Origin: Bradysia coprophila
Taxonomy: Eukaryota > Arthropoda > Insecta > Diptera > Sciaridae
Assembly (NCBI RefSeq): GCF_014529535.1
Contig: NC_050736.1
Coordinates: 1,488,001 to 1,552,000 of the forward strand
Reading direction: 5' to 3'
DNA length: 64,000 bases
Shown here: positions 11,995 through 30,672 of the stretch, piece by piece
Layout: every line of letters starts with the position of its first letter
Position numbering within the stretch: position 1 is the stretch's first letter
Program-made: the position numbers and the translations under genes
Notes under the pieces: generated by a model
Databases searched by the model: none
What the model was told of the DNA's origin: nothing
Seen by the model: only the letters and a program-made list of their open reading frames with translations

Positions 11995-12080
11995 AACTTA
12001 ACCAATTCGGTATTCAACTACCAATTTGGTATTCATCTACCGGTTTGGTAGTCAACTACCAAATTATCGAATTATAAATA
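11995..12080. repeat. Short tandem motif GGTAGTCAACTACCAA
   Basis: Variants of AATTCGGTATTCAACTACC and the self-complementary GGTAGTCAACTACC repeat about five times inside the foldback element. The motif returns at 12160-12185, 12625-12670 and 12780-12835. Each unit is itself a small palindrome. Confidence 0.6.
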
Positions 12081-12237
12081 GGCAAGCAGCCTAAATAATT
12101 TCATCAGTTGGTGTGCAGCTCTCAAACAGTAAACATCTCTACCACCTCTCTATCAGCATGGTAGTCAACTACCAGTTTGATAGTCGACTTCCAAAAATTA
12201 AACTTTATGCTGAAAACAAACGAGACATTAAAAACGT

Positions 12238-12359
12238 GTTTTGTATGCTTGCTAAGAGGACCGAAAGTAAAGCTGTCAATTCGCGGGGCGAAAGCTTTCG
12301 CTTTCGCCCCTTGCATTGACATTTCTTTACTTTCGGTCCTCTTAGCAAGCATACAAAAC
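12238..12359. repeat. Long near-perfect hairpin
   Basis: GTTTTGTATGCTTGCTAAGA at 12238 is mirrored at 12359 by the exact reverse complement. The arms run inward through GGACCGAAAGTAAAG and GGGGCGAAAG with few mismatches to a tip of only a few bases near 12300. Each arm is about 58 bases. It sits inside the 11596-13583 foldback. It is most likely a small inserted MITE; transcribed RNA from it would form a microRNA-precursor-like stem. Confidence 0.85.
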
Positions 12360-12949
12360 TTAATACGTAACTCTTTCGGCCTACTCAATCGATACGTAAA
12401 TAACTATTGGTCCTAGTTTTCATTGACAAATGCAGCAATCGTAATTTTCGATAGAGAAATTTCTAATTTTATTTGACAGTTGCGACTATTTCGTCATGAA
12501 AACAAGGACCAAAACATGTTTTGAATGCCTCGTTTGTTTTCAGCATTAAATAGGCGAGCACGTAGAATCATTTCCTCAGTCGGTGCGTAGTTCTCGAATA
12601 GTAAACATCTCTGCCCCAAAAAGTTACGTTTGGTAGTCAATTATAAACTTGGTAGTCAGCTACCAACTACCAAGTTTTCGAATTGCAATGTTAACTGTGA
12701 GCTATCGGTTATCAGATAATTATTATTTGCCTGGTGTTTATATGCTCATGGTGGCTTTGCAATTTTGAATGTTAATGCAGCTCATAACTACCAACTACCA
12801 ACTAACACAACTAACACAACTACCAACTACAAAATTTGTGGAACAGACAGACAGACAAAGAGACAGACAAAGCGCCCTTAATAGGGTATTTTCTCTAGAA
12901 GAAAAAAGACTTAAAAATTGGAAATCGTGTGCCAACCACTAAAACGTGA

Positions 12950-13380
12950 AAATTCTAAATTTTGTTAGTAATCATTCCCAGTTAAGTTTCGTAAAAGGGA
13001 ATATCTACATTTTGCTAGCAATTATTTCTCGTTACTTTTCCTAAAAGAAACATTTTTTTCATTTCTTAGCAATCCGTCCTCTTTACATTTCGTAAAAGCA
13101 ATGCACTTCAAGCAAAAGTGATCATAGTCGACAGCTGCCAAATAGGGTACTATTTTGTATGAAATGGTTTTCTACAGTGTTTTACAGTTGTGTGACACTG
13201 TCAAGTTTCAGCACCCTATTTATAGAGTATCACTCATGCTTGAAGTGCGTTGGTAAAAGGAAAAATTCTACATTTTGCTCGTCCTCGTCAGTCCTCGTTA
13301 CATTTCGTAGAAGGGAAAGTTCTACGTTTTGTTAGCAATCATTCCTCGTTACATTTCGTAAAGAGGAAAATTCTATTTTG
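12950..13380 (+). repeat. Tandem repeat of a ~55-60 bp unit, interrupted by a MITE
   Basis: Units carry TCTACATTTTGCTAGCAAT, then CCTCGTTACATTTCGTAAAAGG. About five diverged units are visible. Between two of them, 13103-13248 is an inserted foldback: the repeat reads TTTCGTAAAAGCA before the insert and GTTGGTAAAAGG after it. This array is part of the interior of the 2 kb foldback element. Confidence 0.65.
13103..13248. mobile_element. Nested MITE inside the tandem array
   Basis: The terminal inverted repeat GCACTTCAAGC (13103) against GCTTGAAGTGC (ends 13248) continues inward as AAAGTGAT against ATCACT, then AATAGGGTA against TACCC-like sequence. It is 146 bp and has no coding capacity. Its position inside a repeat unit shows it arrived after the array formed. 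Confidence 0.75.
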
Positions 13381-14085
13381 TAATCATCACTAGTTGGCTA
13401 ACAACTTTACTAGTTGGCATTCGAATTTTTCATATTCCCAGAGCTCCCAGACCCTCTAAATGTACGAAAAAGTATTTTCCACCATTTGGCATATTTTAGT
13501 GGCTAACCAGTCAAACCACATTTTGGCACAACGAATAATAAATTGGCACACAAATTCCAGTCGTGTCACACGTGCCAGAATAACCCCAGTAAAGCTAATT
13601 TGACACAAATTAGCCGATGCCGCTTCTTTATCGAAAAAATGTCTAAACTGAGTCTCTATCGATTTTCCATACGTAAAGGCAACGATTCCATCGTTTTACT
13701 TTGTATTCGATGTATACACCAGCTGGCAGAAAAACTCACTACTCTTTCCAAGATAAGATATTATATCACTCTGCTTGTTTGTGCTTATTGTTGGATCCAG
13801 AATGTTTGATGCTTATTAACTTCAGATTTGACCACTAAATTATATTTTTATATCTGACATTTGTAGTAAATGCGTATTACTGTCTTTTCCGGACAAACTT
13901 CTTTTCTCAACAGATGTTCTTCGTAAATAAACATAAACAATTTCCAACCACCCACCCTTCATTCATGGTTCACAAGATACATCGGATATATTGATATACA
14001 ATACCTATAGACATCTTTCGGAAAATGAGCGAAGTTTGTGAAGGGGGTGCGAATTTTCAAACTTAATGTTTTGAAATCACAAATG

Positions 14086-14473
14086 TAAGGTAACTGGTTG
14101 AAAGTTGACCTAGTGGAAAAGTGATCTTAAGTTGTCCGTGTAAATTTGTATGGAGAAAAAATTATCGGTCAACTCAACACTCAATAAATCGTGATATGTC
14201 CTATGACTTTTGTAAAGATAGGACAACTCACGATTCAATGTGTTTAAATGTGAAATAGGACCACTCATGATTCATATAGGTCAACTCTGCATTTTTATTA
14301 ATTCATTAACTTTGTTAGACGAAATCGGCAATAATTAATAAAATTTATATTAATTAAGTAAACAAAAGATAAAATAAAAGTGGTTCCATGTAACATAGTT
14401 CCAAAATCGCTGAGAAATTCAAGTTCAAAGTTGAGATTTGTCAAATTAGGTCAACTTTCAATCAGTTACCTTA
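14086..14473. mobile_element. MITE of about 388 bp with 27-base terminal inverted repeats
   Basis: TAAGGTAACTGGTTGAAAGT at the left end mirrors ACTTTCAATCAGTTACCTTA at the right end, extended by TGACCTA against TAGGTCA with one or two mismatches. Two GGACMACTCACGATTCA repeats lie inside. A diverged relative is at 7455-7700. The TA-rich ends suggest a Tc1/mariner-type target, but this was not proved. Confidence 0.75.
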
Positions 14474-14879
14474 CTATACACATTCGCCTACATGATATTG
14501 CATTTTTAATGAATGACCATAAGCTGTTTGACATTTTATCATTCAAATAGTATGGAAATTTACAATATCGTGTAGATTGTAGCTATTATGGTGTGGCACA
14601 AGTTTCAGATTCGGTCACGTTATTAGTAAACCAGGAGAAAACGTCTCATTTTTTAAAAGATATAAGTTAGGATGAATCAAGGCTGTACACTTTGGGGTAA
14701 ACAACTTCGTACACGTAGACGAAAAGCTCAGGGCGCAAATTGCAAGAACCGAATTTCCGTAATTTCCAAAACAAGACTCCTTTTCACATTTATTCAACTT
14801 CACGTCACATCACGTAAAGTGGCAAAAGAGAAAAAAAAAACTGTTTCGACCTCGAGAACTAGCGGCGGTCACAGGTCTT

Positions 14880-16290
14880 CCTCCCTACGAAACCATATAA
14901 TTAAAATGTTCGCCTCTGACTGTTACAATTATCGGGTTCTTTTCTTAACGTTCGTATGGACAGAGTGCCTTACATAATGAACATCACAATTGCTGAAACG
15001 ATTTAAACGGTACAGGTTTAAGATTTCTTTCGATTTTAATTTGGTAGAAAAATGTAATAAAATAAAATGTAATCAAGCTAGTGTAATGACAAGGATCGGT
15101 CTTATCGAGCTTCCTCTTCAACCTATATATCCCCGACTTACCTCATCCAAATCACGGAAATTTTTATATGCGGACGATATGGCATAAATCTCTTCCAACA
15201 CACATCGTTTCATCAAACCTCACGAAGACCGTTTCATCTTGCTTTCATCTAACAAATCAAGCAGCTAACAAGGAACTGGATGTGATTTTCGATGGAATTA
15301 GATTGACTCATGATCATGCGTGTACTTCGGAGTAACACTTGATCGCTCGCTCACTTACGCCAAGCATGCTGACAAACTTCAAGCCAAACTCGGAACCAGA
15401 CATAATCTACTAAGAAAATTAGCCGGAACGTCGTGGGGCGCAACGGCAGCATGTCTAAGAACTTCTGCACTAGGACTCAACTACAGTTGCACCGAATATT
15501 GTTGTTCGACTTGGCTCAACAGTGTCCATACAGCAAAAATAGACGTCGTCGTGCTCAACAAAACCATGCGTCTAATCACCAGAAAAGTCAACTCTACCCG
15601 ATTATATGGCTGCCAGCGTTAAGCAACATTGCTCCACCATCGTTCCGACATCGAAAGGCATTACGAGTTATTTCACCAAAGTACTAGATAACGATGAAAT
15701 TTCGTTGCACCACGACGTCCAAATTATGATCATTGAAAGGTTGAAATCAAGAAAGCCTTCTGTAGCACAGCGAAGGAACTTCATTCTAGCGGATTCTAGC
15801 TGAATGGAAGAGAATGTGTGGAAGAGAATGTGGAATCGAATTCTACAAGCCCGATATTTGACTTCGATCTACGTAAGACAAATGCTACAGAGTTTTCACT
15901 CCCTCGTCGAACTTGGATTAACCTCAACCGCCTCAGAAGCGTTGGTTAGAAGAGAGGAGAATGATGGTGTATATCTTTTTTACTCTTCTAACCAACGCAT
16001 TCGTACATTTGAACAAATGCTTCGCTCCCCACATCTAAACTATTTTTTTTAATTCTAAAAAAAAATACGGGTCCAATATTTTAGTAGTCGTTGTCCGAAT
16101 TTTCGTTCTTCGTGTGTAACAATCTACCCTATATTACATCGATGATTGGAAATGCACATATTTATCGCGAGTAAGCAAATAATTAGCTTCTTCCTTGATA
16201 TTTCTGTGGTAGTCAAATGCTATCATTATTGATCTTCAATCTTTTCGCGCACAACGTTCAGTATTCATTTTTAGAATCAGTGTAAGTGAC
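14880..16290 (+). repeat. Duplicate of 731-1391 with reverse-transcriptase DNA between the matching blocks
   Basis: The outer blocks 14880-15058 and 16142-16290 match 731-909 and 1245-1391. The interior differs and contains the retrotransposon fragment. Just upstream, CTCGAGAACTAGCGGCGG (about 14852) also occurs in reverse at about 23651, inside another mobile element. Confidence 0.65.
15070..16050 (+). pseudogene. Degenerate non-LTR retrotransposon reverse transcriptase (Jockey-like C-terminal half)
   Basis: The reading passes through SRKFLYADDMA (about 15149-15183), the YADD metal-binding core of a reverse transcriptase, and then stops. About 150 bases on, another frame gives FGVTLDRSLTYAKHADKLQ, then LGTRHNLLRKLAGTSWGA and a stretch ending LNKTMRLITR, the typical region after the palm in Jockey-clade elements. 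Further frames give LSNIAPPSFRHRKAL and WINLNRLRS, the start of the usual C-terminal zinc region, which is then lost. At least three frameshifts or stops and internal loss mean it is dead. A short A-rich tract follows at about 16058. Confidence 0.85.
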
Positions 16291-16435
16291 CACGGATTAG
16301 ATTAGAAGACAGGAGTGAGTGGTTCGTCCTGCAAGCAGTCCGAGGGAACCTGGAAATACATCCTTTGTTCCGACACCCTCTCATCCATTGTTTATTTATC
16401 AAAAAAGAAAAAAAAAGAAGCAGAAAAACAGTAAT

Positions 16436-16516
16436 TCTTAGAAACGAAAATGAAAATTGAAAATGAAAGTTGAAAAATAAAAATCGAAAATTAAATTGAA
16501 ATTGAAAATTGAAAAT
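16436..16516 (+). repeat. A-rich simple repeat (GAAAATTGAAAAT type)
   Basis: Diverged repeats of GAAAATGAAAATT and variants fill about 80 bases immediately beside the retroelement ORF on the minus strand. It may be the A-rich 3' tail of that element: the element's ORF reads right to left and this tract lies just past its stop. Confidence 0.6.
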
Positions 16517-16575
16517 GGCCATCGTTTCCTCAAAGAAGTTCACAGTCTCTCGTCAAACGTTTTTCCGTGGTGTTC

Positions 16576-17333
16576 TCAGTCTGTGGATGCCTTCACCATT
16601 GGTTTCGCTGATTCAACACGTTCAACGTTTGAAGCGGTCTTGTTTGACCCTTTTCGCCCGGACCCCCCATTTCTGGTGAGCCCTATGCTTGTAGGGATAT
16701 CGTCCACACTTCCATCAGAAGGTGGTTTTGTACGATGACCACTCGGCCCGAAGTTACTTGTGTCAGCCTTGTTCAGTTTTGGTTTCTTCGATCGTGAGTT
16801 ATGTACCTCTACTTTGACTCTTATTGGCCCTAGTATCCAGTTTTGTCGATTCGCATGTACACTATAGAGTTACTGGATCCCTTCGGGCGAATTCTCACAA
16901 TGCGCCATTTCTCGGTATTGAGGTCTTTATTTAGCTGCGTCAAGGTGTCCAGAATTTTATCCCCAGGTTTCTTTGTGGGGATGCACGCAACCACCCGTAC
17001 CATTACGAGATCTGGATTGTACTGTAGTGGCGTATTTTGTGGTAAGACAATCAAGCCCGGAAGATCCGGTATGCCAGGTATTACCATACATGATACCCAT
17101 TTAACGCAGATTTGGTCAGCGCAGTAAACGTATACCCCGTCCCGCTCAATTTTGCATGGCTCCGAAAACAGTGGGATGTATTTAGCCCGATCATTGAGCG
17201 ATGCTTCGATTTGGAATTGTAGGTATTTCTTGATGGCCTGCAGCTCTGTAACAGCGGGTGGTCTTTGTGATGTGCACACTTTCAGATTCAGAGAGAAGTG
17301 ACCACGGACGTATTGTACTATTAACTGGCACAT
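16576..17333 (-). mobile_element. Retroelement-associated ORF resembling DUF4780 proteins, one frameshift
   Basis: The first part, from ATG 17333, runs 167 residues to a stop at 16830. Its features are a variable helix region, a Y-C-A-D...K-W-V segment, a V-x-V-x-A-C-I-P strand and L-x-Q-L-N-K-D-L-N-T-E-K-W-R-I-V-R (about residues 133-149). This order fits the DUF4780-type domain seen in many insect genomes with non-LTR elements. At about 16840 a one-base shift opens a second frame (NWILGPIRVKVEV...) that continues another 80 or so codons as a Lys/Ser/Gly-rich tail to TGA at 16576. Apart from that shift it is little decayed. The assignment is by pattern memory. It might instead be an ordinary gene with a sequencing error. 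Confidence 0.6.
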
Positions 17334-17892
17334 CGCTTATTCTTTGCGTTGCCGTCGATAGGAAATGACTACCCGTTTCAACAAGGGAAATGTGTGATAC
17401 GATGCAATTCCTCGAAACATATGTATTTTAGAGGAATTATGTCGTTTCTATTTGCGACAGCAGGGTCGTGCCAATGGAAACCTTTCGCGAAATAAAAGTG
17501 AAACACTTCACACATTTCTTCATTATCCAGTTTAATTCTTTTTGCGTTTTATAAAAAAATATACAAACATTTAGTCGTCGTCTTTGTGTAAAGAACATTA
17601 TGTTTAGCTTATTCTATTCAGTTTTTCATCAATTAAAATTAGCACCACAATAAACGCGAAAACATTCGAAAAGGTTTTTTAAGTTCAGTCCTTTTTCATT
17701 TGTGTTAAAGAAAACAAAAAGAGAATTTTTATGAAACTAAAACTTTACAATCTCTGTGCGGATCGGGTACGTTACGTTTTATCATAAAAAAAAATTCGAA
17801 AAATAAATAATTCGCCAGTCAATAAAACAAAAAAATGTTCGTTGGAAGCGATTGGTTGCGATTTTCTAGCATTAAAATTACAAAACAAATCT

Positions 17893-25718
<7,826 letters not shown>

Positions 25719-28026
25719 TTTATTTATATGTTTGTATCACTTTCGACAACCGAAATAATTTGACGGTAACCCTCTTTGGTATGTCGATTTTTAATTCACT
25801 ACGAAAACTATTGTTTCGATTTAAAATTCGTTATATACTTTGGACAGCGCATATATAAATAAATGTCAATTTTTTACGCTGCTTGAAATGCAAAATAAAT
25901 AAAATTATTATCTTGCGCAATCCAAGAGCTAACAATAACAAAACACTATCTCCGCGAAAGTCTGTCGTCAACTGTCACCACTGTCATGCGCGTTTTTTAG
26001 TTTTAGCAATTTTTAGAAGTAAAATTCAATTCCGAATTAAACGTTCTATTCGTGATGAGTTCATGCGTTTAATGGGTTCATTTGTTTTTTATCACAGCAC
26101 ATAGGCGGTTTTATTTTGGGGGCAATGAATTTTGGCAATGTCGACGTTCTGAAGGAACAGGTAGAGCGCTCACGCAGAGGAAGCTGTCATTGAAGTACGG
26201 TGAGTTTAACGAATGTTTTCTATACATAAAATTTAGTAACACGATTATTGCAACCGCTTTCCTGATCAACTCTGAATGGTTAAATGCTAGGTCCTGTACA
26301 TGTTACCGAATACTGATTTTATGTACTTTCCTAACTTATGTCTGCATTCAGTTGTTCAATCGAAAACCTACCAACCAGAGAAAGGTTTGAATGAATTGGT
26401 CTTACCTATTTTTCTGTATCTAGGAGTAAATATTTATAGTAAGTAGACACTTTTTTACGAGTGTAAGGGGAATCATTCTAACATATGAAATTTGTGGAAC
26501 GTGTTGAACTAAGAAAAAAGAGAGTCGCACGAATACTGCTAACTATTTTGAAGTGAGTTAGGCTTGATTTCCACTTACCAAAAATGTTATCCGTGTGAGA
26601 GACAAAATTGATTTTTTTCTTTGTTTACTTGACAGCTCGCTCTCACATGGAGTACTTTTTGTTGAGTGGAAACCACACTTTATTTTTTGAAAAGATCGTT
26701 TTTAATAACAGCTGCACTATTATGCGCTTTATACTGAAATCACAAATGAAAAAATCTACATTCTGTTTAAACGACTGAAAGATGATCGTAGAAAAATCAT
26801 CCCTTGAATATGTGTGTGAGGTTATCAGGTTTGAGCTGTCATCTGAGTGGAACCAACCTAAAAATCTAACTACGGAACATTTACATTTACATTGAAAATA
26901 TTGTGCAATTCTGATATTTCAAGAACATCCACAAATTCTGGACTATCAGAATAGTAATTTGCATGGGAAAGAGCGAAAATAAAAAAAAATAAACCTATAT
27001 GAAGCTTGCGCTGAAGGCAAGGGTGGCAATTATATATGATTTGAATTTTTTACCCTACAAATTTTAATGCTGCAAACTTGAAAAAAAGTACTTTAGATTG
27101 AGCTATACTCGAGAGGTGGCATACAAAAAATACATGTTCACTCAGACAATGTCTGACAGACATGTTGAAAATTGACATCCTCCCCATGTCATCTATCGGG
27201 AGTAGCTCTATGGTATTTTTGTTCCAAAAACCGAATAAGTAATGTTTTTAACACAACAAACAATATAATAAATCTTTTAAAATCGGCAATCGTTTTAATT
27301 CATTTACATGCCACATACGTCAAAAACCGTATTTTTCATGTTTCAAGCGCTACTTTAGCCGCCCTCAGCATGTACATTTCATAACTGGGGATGAAGATGA
27401 AAAGAAACGTTTTCATGTAAATTTTGTTAATCCGAGGCGTAGCCGAGATCAATAAATACACGAAAACGAGTCATGTAGAATACTCTTGTATTACCTCCTA
27501 GTGTTCGATTCAAAATCTACCTTTCGCTCCGCTCGTGCTACAACAAGCGATTTACTGAAAGCAATTGTCCAGAACACAGATTAATAGTTAAGACTAACGA
27601 ATCTGTGTTAGACGACTGATTTTAGGCATTTTCACGAGTTGTAGCCCTAACGAATGTTATTTGGTGCCAGATAATTTTTCAATGAATATCGCAAAACTCA
27701 AAAATTATGTCGGGCCCAACCGATTTTTTCTTTGAAACGAGGTGTCAAATCTTCTTGTTCTGAAGCTCAAACGATCGAAAACCTGTTCAGAAAAACTTCA
27801 TTTAGTCATATTTCGGTAATTGACATTGACAATTATCTCAAATTATTCCAAAATTAATTTATCGAATTTACGAATTGATTTCAATTAATTTTCTATAAGA
27901 TCTATCGGCAAAAATTGATTCAAACCGATTTTATAGTGCGTAACCTGTGCATTTCCTCTTATACGAGCTTTTAGTACTTCCGCTTTGGAAATCAAGTCGG
28001 CGAAAGTTTGATGAACATACGATCAT
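25719..28026. other. Divergent fem1b/exu intergenic region with repeats
   Basis: This should hold both upstream regions. A possible small exon at 26125-26199 (ATG, 22 codons to a stop, GTGAGT donor) has no partner I can find. At 27290-27480 a fragment resembles the 44.5-51.5 kb repeat unit (TTTTTCATGTTTCA, GAGGCGTAGCCGAG, ACACGAAAACGAG). At about 27608-27650 there is a half copy of the TTTTGGACGATTGATTTTAGG MITE. The rest is AT-rich with nothing specific. Confidence 0.5.
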
Positions 28027-28128
28027 TATAAAAAGTGCCAGTGAACCGATAACATCGGAACGAACTGAAAAAGAGTTTTAAGTGCGAAATAGAATTTGTG
28101 ATTAAATCTCAAGAGTATTTTTTAAAAG
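28027..28128 (+). promoter_or_regulatory. exu: exu TATA box and untranslated first exon
   Basis: TATAAAAA at 28027-28034 is followed about 30 bases later by a likely start region. A clean donor AAAAG|GTGAGT lies at 28128/28129. The next acceptor, TTTGTTTGCAG, ends at 29049, 29 bases before the exu ATG. This fits a short 5' UTR exon and a 921-base 5' UTR intron. The start site is inferred, not mapped. Confidence 0.6.
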
Positions 28129-29078
28129 GTGAGTTATTGGCTCGATTCGTATGCATCGTAATTATTGATTCCGATTGATCCAATTTTGTGTTAAGTAACC
28201 AGATTTTTTTTTCTATTTCCATTCGATCGTTACGTCTGTTAACCGGAACCACTCAAAAGGTTTTTTTTGTCAATAATGACGAGCAACCTCGTGTAATACC
28301 TCAGATAAATTATTAGAGTTTCAATTCTAAGCTAAATCAAATTTTTCATTAAATTGAACGTTTTTCCCCTGAAATTGATTTTTTGCCAATTTTAATCAAA
28401 CACGTGCTCCATTTGCAGTGCTATAAATCTCTACTACTTTTACGTGTCACTCTGTGCACTTAAATATTAACGTTAGCCCTTTCAATCTGTATCAATTTGT
28501 TGTCTCTCGAGATGTGTCTTTCTCTCGAAAAGACAATTTGCAAACAATTTTTCGGTAACCCAGATTTAGTGTTTTTGGACCTTAAATTCTGTCAAATCGA
28601 ATAACAAAAAGGTCTCCATTTTCCCGTATTTCATATCTAATTTTAAAGTAGCGTAAAATCGGGTCTTATTTTGGGAGTCCTACGTAAAAATTTCCTTATT
28701 TTCCAGAACTTCATAAGTTTTGTACATACGACTACTAGATCGGCCACGTTTGCTCATTGTTATAAATTCGTCTTTTGTTGTGTGCTACCCTCTAAGTCAC
28801 CTTCGAAAAATGTCAATCGAATAAATGGATCGTTCGATAATTGTCTTTAACCATCGGCTATTGTCTATAATCGCAGAGTGAATCAGCAGATGTGCGGCTT
28901 TGTTAGAACTTTTATCGTTCGCCAAAAATTTTTCTTCTTCTAAATATTTGCCAAGCTTTTCGGTTTTTATTTTCTTACCATTCCAATCTGTGAATTGATT
29001 TTTGGATTGTTCGCCTGTCCTAACACAATTCTGTTTCTATTGTTTGCAGATAAATTGTTTGAAACGAAAAGAATCAAA

Positions 29079-30672
29079 ATGAGTGAATTACCCAAGGGAA
29101 AGTATACGATGGTTAGTGTTGATGTCGACACAACTGGACGACGTCTGATTGACGAAGTAAGTCTTATCGTTATTTTTCCTTCTTCATAAAGATTTACTTA
29201 CTTACCTGCACGTTCTTCATCAAATATAGATTGTTCAATTGTCGGCTTATACTCCGGAAAGCCAATTTGCTGAGTATATAATGCCAATCATGAATCTAAA
29301 CCCGGCTGCGAGACAAAGACATCAGATTCGAGTCATTACCGTTGGTTTCTTCAGAATGTTGAAAAGCATGCAGACCTATAAGGTATGCACACTGCATAAT
29401 TGAGCCGTCACAAACAATGAACTGAATTTGTAAATTTTTACATATTCGATTTATAGGTGGTCAAAACGAAACCAGAAATTGCGGTGTTAAAAGACTTTCT
29501 CGACTGGCTCGAGACGCTTCGTAAAAACGATCCGGAATCTAAAGGAATTATTTTAATTCACCACGAGCAACGGAAATTTGTTCCCTATATGCTTCTAGAG
29601 GCATTGCAAAAGTACGACCTGGTCGACCGCTTCATGAAATCGGTGAAATCGTTTGCTGACGGTTTTGCACTTTCCGTGGAAAAATGCGGCAATCCGGTGA
29701 AATATTTTTCGATACTTCAAACAGCTGACATTTTGAAGTTGAACTATAAGGACGCTAAAGAGAACCAAGATTTTGACGGTTGTGCAAGGATCCGCACCAA
29801 GCTTGCTTATCAAATCATTGAACAAATAGCTAAAGGTGACGAGAGCGATCTGGATGCAGAAGCCACAGCAAAGAAAATGCACGATCTTGTCTTCCAACGG
29901 GCCTCATCGATCAAGTCACATTTCTCATCGCTGGACGACCAAAATAAGTGCATGGAACGCCAAAATTCGATGCGACCGATTTTCGTCAATTACTTTAAAG
30001 TAACGCTGTACCATCGTGTCAGAGGTGTGACTTTCCGTCGAGTATTGGCTGATCATGGCTACGATTTCGAGAGTCTCAAGGATGTCTGGGAGTCAAAGAA
30101 GAAGGTATTCACACGCACAATTTAATCACAAACGACGCGCAAGAATTGTTTCTGTTCTTGTTTTCAGGAGGGATTAGTCGAACTCGTTAACACCATCAGT
30201 GATTTGAAAGAGGAAGATCAGAAGGAACTCATCGACATTCTCGATTGTCACTTCGATCCAGACAAGAAGCCAATTCTACCGAACATCAAACGGAACAATC
30301 GACCCAACAATAGACGTAAGTTCGTAATACAATTTCACTTCTTTGGACATTGAACTTTGGTCATCTGATTCATATTGCTTATTGTAGCACCGCTTAACTT
30401 AGACTTTGCACCATGTGTAACTATTCCATTTTCGTTCATTTACAGGTCAGTCGATCTCCCAAAAGGAAAATGTCAGACCTCGAAATCAACGAGACGATGG
30501 TGTCAAGAAAGGTGGCAACGATGCTAATAACAAGAATGCAGGAAATAGGCGCCAGAATCGACGCACGCGCCGTCGCAGCTACAACTCTGCAACTCGTCCG
30601 GCAAAGGGCGATGATATGAAGCAGCGCAACGGTGGTAACATGGCGCCAAATATGGTGGCTGCTGCCAACTAA
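29079..30672 (+). CDS. exu: Exuperantia, maternal RNA-localisation protein
   Basis: Five coding exons (29079-29156, 29230-29382, 29457-30104, 30168-30315, 30446-30672) give 417 residues with consistent phases. It matches Drosophila Exu in order: VDVDTTGRRLIDE (about 14-26) and YIMPIMNLNPAARQRHQIRV, then FRMLKSMQTYK, forming the degenerate DEDD-type exonuclease fold; later LERQNS-like and NYFKVTLYHRVRGVTFRRVL in the SAM-like region; then a basic Asn/Arg-rich tail (about 335-417). Drosophila Exu is a dimeric RNA-binding factor needed for bicoid mRNA localisation; its nuclease-like domain is catalytically inactive. The first motif reads DVD rather than the DxE of active enzymes, so inactivity is likely here too. 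The protein is shorter than Drosophila Exu (about 530), mainly because the serine-rich insert and long tail are absent. bicoid is largely restricted to higher flies, so the RNA cargo here is probably different. Confidence 0.95.

Larger units (their letters stand above)
11596..13583. mobile_element. Foldback DNA element of about 2 kb
   Basis: The left end GGGGTAATATGGCAC is mirrored by GTGCCAGAATAACCCC at the right end. Next inward, TTGGCACA motifs recur in opposite orientation on the two sides. Further in, ACACTTTTTCGTATATTTTG/GAGGGTCTGG at about 11820 mirrors CCAGACCCTC/TGTACGAAAAAGTATT at about 13448. Arms of some 170-270 bases flank an interior of tandem repeats, a long hairpin and a nested MITE. 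No transposase is present, so movement would need an enzyme supplied in trans. The target-site duplication is not clear. Confidence 0.65.

Noticed and set aside
12128-12388. Open frames on both strands around the 12.3 kb hairpin
   Set aside because: They mirror each other across the hairpin and change meaning at its centre; they follow from the inverted repeat.
26125-26199. Small exon-like piece (ATG, 22 codons, GTGAGT donor) upstream of exu with a faint look of a G-protein gamma N-terminus
   Set aside because: It reaches a stop before the donor, and no matching downstream exon or prenylation-type C-terminus was found.
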